Source: Chryseobacterium populi
GTDB lineage: Bacteria > Bacteroidota > Bacteroidia > Flavobacteriales > Weeksellaceae
Length of the DNA stretch: 64,000 bases
Reading direction: 5' to 3'
Assembly: GCF_000282115.1 (NCBI RefSeq)
Contig: NZ_AKJY01000009.1
Location: forward strand, 22,771 to 86,770
This document shows, in pieces, positions 1-7,069 of the stretch. Every line of letters begins with the position of its first letter. Position 1 is the stretch's first letter. The position numbers were made by a program, and so were the translations under genes. The notes below the pieces were generated by a model. That model saw only the letters and a list, made by a program, of their open reading frames with translations. It did no database searches and was not told the origin of the DNA.

Positions 1-1
1 T

Positions 2-346
2 TTACAAAAATCGGAAAATACGGCAAGAAATAAATTTTTGACTCTGAGTAACAATTTCTTTAATAAGTGTATAAAGAAGACTTCTGATGCTAAGAACAAG
101 GAAATTTCAGAATTAGGAAAGTTTTTTAATCTGGCTCTTACCAATTCTGAAAACAAAGTTGTTAAAAATTTAGATACTTCTAAAATCTCTGAGGAGAATA
201 AGTCTTATGCCCATTATATTCTGGCAAAAGCCTATTACCAGACATCAAACAAAAATGAGGCAGAAAAAAATATTGCAGAAATTGAAAAGATTAACGATGA
301 AAACTGGGTATATGCAGCCAAAACATTAAAGGCAAAATATAAATAG
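2..346 (+). CDS. TPR-repeat protein, 3' end only (5' truncated by window edge)
   Basis: The reading frame is open from base 2 to the TAG stop at 344-346, so this is the C-terminal 114 residues of a gene that begins upstream. A TTG at 38 is not needed as a start because the frame continues through the edge. The residues around YAHYILAKAYYQTSNKNEAE show the alternating small and aromatic pattern of a tetratricopeptide helix pair, and the protein ends in a Lys-rich tail. The likely parent is one of the long TPR scaffold proteins common in Bacteroidota. The partner and function cannot be read from this fragment. Confidence 0.7.
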   Translation, partial: LQKSENTARNKFLTLSNNFFNKCIKKTSDAKNKEISELGKFFNLALTNSENKVVKNLDTSKISEENKSYAHYILAKAYYQTSNKNEAEKNIAEIEKINDENWVYAAKTLKAKYK

Positions 347-452
347 ATTTTATAATGTATTATTATTTTATAAATCCAGCAAAATGTCGGCAATATAAAA
401 AACAAAAAAGGCTTAAAAAACTGAGAACCAATTAATTAAGCCTTTATTGAAG

Positions 453-536
453 TACCCCGGGCGGGACTTGAACCCGCACGCCAAAAGAGGCACAGGATTT
501 TAAGTCCTGCGTGTCTACCAGTTCCACCACCAGGGC
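453..536 (-). tRNA. tRNA-Leu (anticodon TAA)
   Basis: On the minus strand an 84-nt cloverleaf with the long variable arm of a class II tRNA is readable. The acceptor GCCCTGG pairs with CCGGGGT with wobbles, the anticodon stem is CAGGA/TCCTG with loop CTTAAAA (anticodon TAA), and the T arm is GCGGG-TTCAAGT-CCCGC. CCA is not encoded. It is the last of three tRNA genes in a row on this strand. Confidence 0.95.
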
Positions 537-545
537 ATGGAGTGG

Positions 546-618
546 AGCGAAAAACGGGATTCGAACCCGCGACCCCAACCTTGGCAAGGTTGTGCTCTAC
601 CAACTGAGCTATTTTCGC
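546..618 (-). tRNA. tRNA-Gly (anticodon GCC)
   Basis: This is a 73-nt class I cloverleaf on the minus strand. The acceptor is GCGAAAA/TTTTCGC, the D arm carries AGCTCAGTTGGTAGAGC, the anticodon stem is CAACC/GGTTG with loop TTGCCAA (anticodon GCC), and the T arm is GCGGG-TTCGAAT-CCCGT. A genomically encoded CCA follows at 543-545, unlike the two flanking Leu tRNAs. Confidence 0.95.
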
Positions 619-624
619 ATACTG

Positions 625-706
625 TGCGGATGAAGGGACTCGAACCCCCACGCCTCTCGGCACCAGATCCTAAGTCTGGCGTGGCTACCAATTACACCAC
701 ATCCGC
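625..706 (-). tRNA. tRNA-Leu (anticodon TAG)
   Basis: This is an 82-nt class II cloverleaf on the minus strand. The acceptor is GCGGATG/CATCCGC, the anticodon stem is CCAGA/TCTGG with loop CTTAGGA (anticodon TAG), a long variable arm is present, and the T arm holds GGTTCGAGTCC. It is the first gene of the tandem Leu-Gly-Leu tRNA cluster. Confidence 0.95.
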
Positions 707-884
707 GTTGTTTTGTTAAGTTTTATTTTAAAGAGCTTGTTTCGTTTTTGTGAGTGCAAATATAGGACATTTTTCTTTAGTTGCAAGACTTTTCAAAGAT
801 TTTTTTAAAAATTTTATATTTTTTTTCCCTGACCCCTTTTATTACATTTCATTTTATTACTTTTACATCGTTAATATTTATGAT

Positions 885-1262
885 ATGGAATTACAAGGAA
901 CGGTAAAGAAACTTTTTGATGCTCAGACATTTGCGAGCGGTTTCCAGAAAAGAGAAATGGTTATTTTAACCCAGGAGCAGTATCCACAGCCGATAAACAT
1001 AGAATTTTTGTCTGATAAGATCAGTTTATTAGATAATCTTAAAGAAGGAGAAAATGTAAAGGTAGGAATCAATATCAGAGGAAGAGAATGGACCTCTCCA
1101 CAAGGGGAAACCAAATACTTCAATTCTATTACAGGATGGAGAGTGGAAAAAGTTTTCGATAATGGTTCTGAGCCCACTCAGGCTGCACCGTCACAATCTG
1201 CATCTCCGGTTTCTAACGAAAATCCGTTTGCAGGAGACGAAGATGATGATTTACCTTTTTAA
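885..1262 (+). CDS. DUF3127 protein with SSB-like C-terminal tip
   Basis: This is a 125-residue protein. The frame is open upstream to 750, but the leader is a low-complexity Phe/Tyr/Ile run translated from intergenic DNA, so the ATG at 885 (MELQGTVKKLFDAQ) is the start. Residues 1-90 are a compact beta-rich domain that I recognise as DUF3127, compatible with an OB fold. Residues 95-115 are Ser/Pro/Gln-rich and disordered. The protein ends in acidic DEDDDLPF, closely resembling the partner-recruiting tip of bacterial single-stranded DNA-binding protein (DDDIPF). A role in nucleic-acid metabolism is inferred; no biochemical function is established. Confidence 0.8.
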   Translation: MELQGTVKKLFDAQTFASGFQKREMVILTQEQYPQPINIEFLSDKISLLDNLKEGENVKVGINIRGREWTSPQGETKYFNSITGWRVEKVFDNGSEPTQAAPSQSASPVSNENPFAGDEDDDLPF

Positions 1263-1284
1263 TCAGAGATAACAATCAAATATA

Positions 1285-1315
1285 AATCCTGCTTTATTAA
1301 GTAGGATTTTTTTTC
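1285..1315 (+). terminator. Rho-independent terminator after DUF3127 gene
   Basis: An inverted repeat (AAATCCTGC, loop, GTAGGATTT) followed by a T run starts 22 nt after the DUF3127 stop codon and ends just before the aat start. Confidence 0.7.
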
Positions 1316-1320
1316 CTGTA

Positions 1321-1974
1321 ATGGTTCGATTAGACGAAAATGATATATCATTCCCCGATCCTGAGCTCTATGACGGACATGAAGGGGTGATTGCTTTTGG
1401 AGGCGACCTTTCCGTAGAGAGAGTTTGGTTTGGGTACCAGCTAGGGATCTTTCCGTGGTATAATCCGGGGGAAGAAATTCTCTGGTGGTGTCCCGATCCG
1501 AGATTTGTTTTATTTCCGGAAGAATTAAAAGTCTCAAAATCGATGCGAAAAATATTAAACAGGAATGTTTTCACCTTCACCGAAAACCAAAGCTTCAGGG
1601 AAGTTATCCGCAACTGTCAACAGATCAACAGAAAAGAACAAAACGGAACATGGCTTTCGAATGAGTTGCTGGAAGTATTTGTACAACTTCATCAGTATGG
1701 ATTGGCCAAAAGTATTGAAGTCTGGCAGGAAGGAGAATTGGTCGGCGGTTTTTACGGACTTCAGATCGGAAATATTTTCTGTGGTGAAAGTATGTTTGCG
1801 AAAGTAAGCAATGCCTCAAAAGCCGGATTTATTCATTTTGTCGAAAGCAACAAAAACATATTGGATCTTATTGACTGTCAATCCCATACAGAGCATCTTC
1901 AAAGTCTGGGTGCCAGGATGATTTCTAAAAAAGAATTTTTAAAAATTTTACATAAAAACAATGAACGCAGATAA
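1321..1974 (+). CDS. aat: Leucyl/phenylalanyl-tRNA--protein transferase
   Basis: The enzyme transfers Leu or Phe from charged tRNA to the N-terminal Arg or Lys of proteins, creating N-end-rule degrons read by ClpS/ClpAP in the cytoplasm. It has 217 residues, close to the family length. Visible family hallmarks are the WWCPDPRFVLFPEELKVS block (about 57-74), GTWLSNELLEVF (about 108) and the GNAT-like core VGGFYGLQIGNIFCGESMF, followed by CQSHTEHLQSLGA. ATG 1321 directly follows a terminator. The 3' end overlaps the downstream DMT gene by 14 bp, so the two are probably cotranscribed. Confidence 0.95.
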   Translation: MVRLDENDISFPDPELYDGHEGVIAFGGDLSVERVWFGYQLGIFPWYNPGEEILWWCPDPRFVLFPEELKVSKSMRKILNRNVFTFTENQSFREVIRNCQQINRKEQNGTWLSNELLEVFVQLHQYGLAKSIEVWQEGELVGGFYGLQIGNIFCGESMFAKVSNASKAGFIHFVESNKNILDLIDCQSHTEHLQSLGARMISKKEFLKILHKNNERR

Positions 1975-2848
1975 AGAAAAATGGATTCTTTTACTTGTCC
2001 TTAGCATCATTTGGGGTTCTTCTTTTATTTTGATAAAAAAATCTCTGGAGCATTTCAATCCATTCCAGGTGGGAGCTTTACGGGTATTAATTGCGGGAAT
2101 TATTTTATTACCCATTGCCATTTCAAAATATAAGCTTTTTCCGAAAAAGCATTTAAAGTGGCTGATTTTAGCAGCTTTTACAGGAAACTTCATTCCGATG
2201 TTCTTATTTCCTATAGCGGAAACAGAGATCAGCAGCAGTATTGCCGGGATTATTAATTCCATGATGCCTATTTTTGTGATTATTGTCGGAGCACTGGTAT
2301 GGAATTTTGAAACGACAAAAAAACAGATCACCGGTACCCTAATCAGCTTTACAGGGGTCTGTTTACTGGCTTTCGGCGGGGAAGAAGGCGGAACTTTTAA
2401 ACTCATCCCGATTCTGTTATTGCTATTGGCTACATTATGCTATGCCATCAGTACTACAACGGTAAAATCAAAACTTATGGAAGTTTCTTCTACTGTTTTA
2501 TCAGCTTTTGTTTTTTCCTTTGTTTTATTTCTGCCATCAATAATTTCCCTGGCATTAACGGGATTCTTCTCAGAATTTCATTTTTCTAAAGATAATATGC
2601 TTGGGCTGATGTTTGTAAGCTTGTTATCGGTTTTCGGAACCGGGCTTGCGATGACAATGAATTACAGGCTGCTGAAAGTATCCACTCCGCTTTTCGCATC
2701 TACAGTTACTCTATTAATGCCTATTGTTGCTATTATCTGGGGGATTCTTGATGGTGAAAAACTGACGGTCTTACAATTTGCAGGGGCAAGTGTCATCATT
2801 GCAGGATTAATCTTTTTAAGGTCAAAACCGGCTGTTATAAAAAAATAA
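1961..2848 (+). CDS. EamA/DMT-family metabolite exporter
   Basis: This is a 295-residue inner-membrane protein with two EamA repeats and about ten hydrophobic helices. The first repeat carries the family opening WGSSFILIKKSLEHFNP. The second begins near residue 145 and ends with SVIIAGLIFLRSKP. DMT proteins export amino acids or other small metabolites, but the substrate cannot be assigned from sequence. The start overlaps the end of aat by 14 bp, implying translational coupling, and a terminator follows directly. Confidence 0.85.
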   Translation: MNADKEKWILLLVLSIIWGSSFILIKKSLEHFNPFQVGALRVLIAGIILLPIAISKYKLFPKKHLKWLILAAFTGNFIPMFLFPIAETEISSSIAGIINSMMPIFVIIVGALVWNFETTKKQITGTLISFTGVCLLAFGGEEGGTFKLIPILLLLLATLCYAISTTTVKSKLMEVSSTVLSAFVFSFVLFLPSIISLALTGFFSEFHFSKDNMLGLMFVSLLSVFGTGLAMTMNYRLLKVSTPLFASTVTLLMPIVAIIWGILDGEKLTVLQFAGASVIIAGLIFLRSKPAVIKK

Positions 2849-2880
2849 ATCCTGCCTTCTGGCAGAATTTATTTTATTTT
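2845..2880 (+). terminator. Terminator of aat-DMT unit
   Basis: The perfect stem CTGCC-TTCT-GGCAG is extended by ATAAAT/ATTTAT pairing and followed by a T-rich tract. It lies between the DMT stop and the convergent TPR gene and could serve both directions. Confidence 0.7.
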
Positions 2881-2916
2881 GAATGTTACGGAGATAAAAT
2901 TCACTGTCTTCTGTTC

Positions 2917-4296
2917 TTAATTCTTCTTCTTTACTTTGGCCTTAGCTCTTTTCACTTCTTCTTTGATGAAAGGATATTTTTTCTGCATATCCTGAACAAG
3001 AGAAGGATCTAAAGCCAATGCATTCTGAAGCGATTCAATTCCTTTTTCCTGATTTCTCAGATTGAAATAGCAATTGCTCAGCTGATAATACAATTCCGCT
3101 CTGTGATGTGATTTCAAAGCTTTGTCTAAAATCATAACCGCTTCTTCATATTCACCCAAAAGCATCAGTACCTCCGAATATGCATACCAGTTGTAGAATC
3201 TGGAAGGTTCTGCATCAACCAGTTTTTTGAGACAGGAAAGGCTTTCTTCAAACTTCCCTGAATCGATGAATAAAAACGCTAATCTTTTCTGATAATCAAG
3301 ATTGTTTTCATTCAGGTGAGTGGCCTCTTTTGCAAAGTGCAGGGCTTCAGTCATTCCACCCATTTCTTCGTAAAGGTAAGACTGTTCCATCATGGCAAGA
3401 TAAAACTGAGGATCTTCTCTCAAGGATTTCTGAAATGAGTTTAAAGCGACAATCGGCTGTTTTAAAGCTTTATAACATAATCCGATTTTATAGAATGTAA
3501 ATGCTTTGGTGTATTCCAGCTCAAGCATTTCCTCATACACTTCGATCGCTTTTTTATACTGCCCTAGTGCCTCATAGCAGGCGGCCTTATTGGCATACAC
3601 TCCTACAGAACTTGAATTAATTGCCAATAAGTAGTCGTATCCTTTTATGGCTTCTTCATAATTCTTCCGGTTAAAATAGAACTGCCCATATTCAAACCAG
3701 GCGGTTTCCGAATAAGCAAATTCATCTAAATATTCATTAAGAAAGGCAATCGCCTCCTCACTCTTATTCAAATCACTGAAGCAGATCATACAGTTTTCCA
3801 GCGAATATTCATCCGTGGGATCTTCTTTCAATGCTTTTCTGTAATGTTTAAGAGCGTTAAAAGGATCTCCTAAATTTACATATTCATCTGCAATAAAATT
3901 GTGAAGGAAGTTTTCTTCTTCTTTCAGCTCTAATGCAATTTTACAAATTTCAATGGATTTTCTAGGATTCCCTAAATTCGAATAATACTTCGCGTAGCAA
4001 ACCAAAAAGTCGGTGTTCTCCATAGAAGCACCTTTAAGCTCATCGATAAGCTCTTTCGCAGCATTATATTCTTCCCATTCTAAGAGTACCTCAAGCTTTT
4101 TGATCTTGATCTCCAAGGAATTGGGATGAAGCTTCAGACCGTAATTCACTGCATTATCAGCATAATTAAAGTCGCCAAGCTCCAGATAATAAACAATAAT
4201 GTCTTCCAATTCTTCTGTATCAAAGTAGAATTCATCATTATTTTCCATCATTTCTTCGAACTTTTTTACAAGTTCATTTCCAAAATACTCTTCCAA
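2917..4296 (-). CDS. Tetratricopeptide-repeat protein
   Basis: This is a 459-residue protein made almost entirely of 34-residue TPR units, roughly ten to twelve between residues 45 and 440 (for example NYGLKLHPNS, ALKHYRKALKEDPTDEYSLE, ALNSFQKSLREDPQFYLAM). The N-terminal 40 residues are strongly acidic and the C-terminus is Lys-rich (KRAKAKVKKKN). No signal peptide or membrane segment is seen, so it is probably a cytoplasmic scaffold. Its partner is unknown. It is transcribed alone, with the 310-bp gap upstream holding its promoter. Confidence 0.85.
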   Translation of the reverse strand: MEEYFGNELVKKFEEMMENNDEFYFDTEELEDIIVYYLELGDFNYADNAVNYGLKLHPNSLEIKIKKLEVLLEWEEYNAAKELIDELKGASMENTDFLVCYAKYYSNLGNPRKSIEICKIALELKEEENFLHNFIADEYVNLGDPFNALKHYRKALKEDPTDEYSLENCMICFSDLNKSEEAIAFLNEYLDEFAYSETAWFEYGQFYFNRKNYEEAIKGYDYLLAINSSSVGVYANKAACYEALGQYKKAIEVYEEMLELEYTKAFTFYKIGLCYKALKQPIVALNSFQKSLREDPQFYLAMMEQSYLYEEMGGMTEALHFAKEATHLNENNLDYQKRLAFLFIDSGKFEESLSCLKKLVDAEPSRFYNWYAYSEVLMLLGEYEEAVMILDKALKSHHRAELYYQLSNCYFNLRNQEKGIESLQNALALDPSLVQDMQKKYPFIKEEVKRAKAKVKKKN

Positions 4297-4606
4297 TACG
4301 TGTAACCTTCGTCAGCCCAATGTCTGAATTTTCTTGCAGACCTCGGCAAACTTCTTAAATTAATATTACTTCTGAAATTTAATATTCAAAATATATGCAA
4401 AGTTGCGAATTTTTTTTGACATATATTTTCGTAAATTTCTATCCTAAAGATAGTAAAAAGAACATTCAAATAAAAGAATTGTGGATAAAAAAAGAGGAGT
4501 TATTACAAAATTAACACTGCTATCCTCTTTCTGTTCCGAATTTCACTTTCCGAGACCTTTTCAAAACAAAAAGAACGGAACCAAAAGTCCGTTCTTATTT
4601 TATTCG
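4297..4606. other. Intergenic region: TPR gene promoter side and glmM terminator
   Basis: This 310-bp AT-rich gap contains no plausible gene. It includes CAACTTTGC-type sequence near 4400-4410 on the minus strand, resembling a Bacteroidota -7 element for the TPR gene. It also holds a hairpin (AAGAACGGA/TCCGTTCTT, 4570-4596) followed by T-rich sequence on the minus strand, which would terminate glmM transcription. Confidence 0.5.
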
Positions 4607-5989
4607 CTAAATTAAGCTTTTGATCTTGGCAATGATATCATCTCCTAATTGATCGGCTTCTTCCTGAGATTTGGCCTCTGTATAAATTCTGATGATCGGT
4701 TCGGTATTTGACTTACGAAGATGAACCCAGTTGTTTTCAAAATCTATTTTCACTCCATCTACTGTAGAAACGTCTTCATTCTGATATTCTTTTTCCATTT
4801 TGGATAAAATATCATCTACATTGATTTCGGGAGTCAGTTCAATTTTCTTCTTCCCCATAAAGTAGCCCGGATATCCTGCTCTTAATTCTGAAACGGTTTT
4901 ATTTTCTTTAGCCAGATGAGTCAAAAATAAAGCGATTCCCACTAAAGAGTCTCTTCCGTAATGCAAATCCGGGTAGATAATTCCGCCGTTTCCTTCGCCT
5001 CCGATTACTGCGTTTTTCTCTTTCATTAAGGTAACCACATTCACTTCTCCTACTGCACTTGCAAAATATTCTGAGTTGTGCGATTGGGCAACATCTCTTA
5101 ACGCACGGCTTGAAGAAAGATTTGAAACGGCCACTCCGTTTTTATTTTTCAATAGATAGTCTGCAACTGCAACTAAAGTGTACTCTTCGCCGAACATTTC
5201 CCCCTTTTCATCTATTAATGCTAATCTGTCAACATCAGGATCAACAACCACTCCGAAGTCTGCGTTTTCTTTTTTAACCAGCTCGCAGATATCTCCCAGA
5301 TGTTCTTTCAAAGGTTCTGGATTGTGTGGAAACTGTCCATTTGGTTCACAATATAATTTTACAGTTTCGCAGCCCAGTTTATCCAACAGCATTGGAATGG
5401 CAATTCCCCCTGTTGAATTCACCGCATCCAAAACGACTTTAAATTTTTTAGCTTTAATCGCTTCTGCATCTACCATCGGCAAATCAAGGATCTGCTGAAT
5501 ATGAATATCAAAGGCATCATCCCTTATTGTATATTGTCCCAGATCATCTACCTCAGCATAGTTGAAATCTTCACTTTCTGCCAGAGCAAGTACATCTGCC
5601 CCGTTTTCACCACTGATGAATTCTCCTTTATCATTCAATAATTTAAGAGCATTCCATTGTTTTGGATTATGAGATGCAGTAAGGATAATTCCTCCGTCTG
5701 CATTCAGCTCAGGAACCATGATCTCAACGGTAGGCGTTGTAGAAAGTCCCAAATCAACAATATCGATTCCTAAACCCTGTAAGGTAGCAGCAACCAATGA
5801 AGAAACCATTCCTCCGGAGATTCTGGCGTCTCTTCCTATGACAAGGGTTAAATTTTTTTTATTCTTATTATTCTGAAGCCAGGTTCCGAATGCGGAAGCA
5901 AATTTTACCACGTCAAGCGGCGTTAAGTTATCGTTTACTTTTCCTCCGATCGTTCCCCGGATCCCTGAGATACTTTTTATTAATGACAT
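4607..5989 (-). CDS. glmM: Phosphoglucosamine mutase / phosphohexomutase
   Basis: The enzyme interconverts glucosamine-6-P and glucosamine-1-P for UDP-GlcNAc, peptidoglycan and LPS synthesis in the cytosol. The 460-residue protein has all four alpha-D-phosphohexomutase signatures: the phosphoserine loop ILTASHNPKQWNALK (Ser near 105), the metal loop VVDPDVDRLALID (near 250), the sugar-specificity loop GGEGNGGI (near 330) and the phosphate-binding RKSNTEPIIRIYTEA near the C-terminus. The EGNGG loop favours GlmM over PGM/PMM, but a phosphomannomutase activity cannot be excluded. It lies 8 bp downstream of dinD on the same strand. Confidence 0.88.
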   Translation of the reverse strand: MSLIKSISGIRGTIGGKVNDNLTPLDVVKFASAFGTWLQNNKNKKNLTLVIGRDARISGGMVSSLVAATLQGLGIDIVDLGLSTTPTVEIMVPELNADGGIILTASHNPKQWNALKLLNDKGEFISGENGADVLALAESEDFNYAEVDDLGQYTIRDDAFDIHIQQILDLPMVDAEAIKAKKFKVVLDAVNSTGGIAIPMLLDKLGCETVKLYCEPNGQFPHNPEPLKEHLGDICELVKKENADFGVVVDPDVDRLALIDEKGEMFGEEYTLVAVADYLLKNKNGVAVSNLSSSRALRDVAQSHNSEYFASAVGEVNVVTLMKEKNAVIGGEGNGGIIYPDLHYGRDSLVGIALFLTHLAKENKTVSELRAGYPGYFMGKKKIELTPEINVDDILSKMEKEYQNEDVSTVDGVKIDFENNWVHLRKSNTEPIIRIYTEAKSQEEADQLGDDIIAKIKSLI

Positions 5990-5997
5990 TCCTATTT

Positions 5998-6834
5998 TTA
6001 CTTTTTCTTTGTTTCTTTTAATATTTTCTTTTCGTCACTCTCCAGCTTTCTTTGTACTTTTTTCACATCTTCAAGTGACGGCAGATTTTCCGGCTTTACC
6101 CCTCTTTCTCCCAACATTTTTCTTACAGCCAAATTATTTTCAATGTGTTCATTTGTTATTTGATCATCCCCGTTTAAATCTTTTTCAACCACATTATGAC
6201 TTGTAAGTTCCGTTGCAAAGTCCTTCGCTTTGATTGTCAGTGTGGGAAGAAAATCAGCTAATGGCCTGCCTGACGGAATACCCATTTTCTTTTTCATATC
6301 ATTCGTAGAAAATCCACCAAACAATGCCTGATCTCCTTTTGAACGGATTACTGAAAAGCTTTTCTCGTCAACTCCTCTTTCATAAATTATGCCAGAAAGA
6401 ATTTTTTCAGATTTTGATAGTTTTTCTCTCGCGGCTACTCTTGCTACATCTGACAGTCTTTTCTCAATAATCTCCTGCTTTCTCGTCTGAACAGCAAAAT
6501 AGGTTTGAGCAAATGCAACTTCGTTTTTGGCTGTATCTCCGTTTTGTGCAATTAAATAGCAGGCATACCGGGTCAACGCAATATCCTGGATTTCTCTTTG
6601 AGCTCCTTTTGCTAAATCGATCATTTTCCCGATATCGGCAAAATGATCCAAAACGTTTCCACCCGCATTTTCGCAAGATATTTTTGCTTTGGCAATAACT
6701 TTTAAGAAATTATCCCATTTGGAGTAGCCTAAAATTTCCTGCAAATTCCTGGCACTCCAGCATTCAATATTATCAACAAAATGGCGGGCGTTTTCAAACT
6801 TTAGAAAGAGCTCTTCTATCAATTCTTTTTTCAT
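5998..6834 (-). CDS. dinD: DNA-damage-inducible protein D (DinD-like)
   Basis: This 278-residue protein starts at ATG 6834 (MKKELIEELFLKFEN). The frame extends to 6858, but the extra residues do not resemble the family. The N-terminal half has the BRO/DinD pattern WSARNLQEILGYSKWDNFLKVIAKA and RYACYLIAQNGD. The middle has RGVDEKSFSVIRSKGDQALFGG, and the C-terminus is charged. E. coli DinD is LexA-regulated and reported to inhibit RecA. Such genes are patchily distributed and often acquired horizontally. It sits between glmM and the feo operon with no SOS neighbour visible. Confidence 0.85.
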   Translation of the reverse strand: MKKELIEELFLKFENARHFVDNIECWSARNLQEILGYSKWDNFLKVIAKAKISCENAGGNVLDHFADIGKMIDLAKGAQREIQDIALTRYACYLIAQNGDTAKNEVAFAQTYFAVQTRKQEIIEKRLSDVARVAAREKLSKSEKILSGIIYERGVDEKSFSVIRSKGDQALFGGFSTNDMKKKMGIPSGRPLADFLPTLTIKAKDFATELTSHNVVEKDLNGDDQITNEHIENNLAVRKMLGERGVKPENLPSLEDVKKVQRKLESDEKKILKETKKK

Positions 6835-6914
6835 ATGATTTGTGTTTTGGATAAACAAAAATAAGTAAAAATTGATTTCTGAAACCTTTTAGCTTCTGCC
6901 AGAACATTATTTTT

Positions 6915-7067
6915 TTATGAACAGCCGCAATCCTTATCGCAGTTTGTTCTTTTGGAATCAAATTTTTTAGGGGCAAAATTCTTTCTGATTACCTTAAATA
7001 AGGAATAACAAGCGAATGCTACGATAAGCAGAACTAATATGTACTGGAAAATTAATGATGAGTTCAT
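6915..7067 (-). CDS. FeoB-associated Cys-rich membrane protein
   Basis: This small protein of 50 residues starts at ATG 7067, only 2 bp after the feoB stop, so it belongs to the feo operon. It has one N-terminal transmembrane helix (IFQYILVLLIVAFACYSLF), a basic stretch, and a C-terminal CDKDCGCS motif that could bind iron or a cluster. This layout is the FeoB-associated Cys-rich family, which may fill the role of FeoC. A longer frame runs up to 7196 inside feoB but is only the feoB shadow. Confidence 0.85.
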   Translation of the reverse strand: MNSSLIFQYILVLLIVAFACYSLFKVIRKNFAPKKFDSKRTNCDKDCGCS

Positions 7068-7069
7068 TA

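Noticed and set aside
436..719. Open frames on both strands over 436-719
   Set aside because: They lie entirely over the three tRNA genes and only translate tRNA sequence.
750..884. N-terminal extension of the DUF3127 protein
   Set aside because: The leader is a Phe/Tyr/Ile-rich translation of AT-rich intergenic DNA; the family begins at ATG 885.
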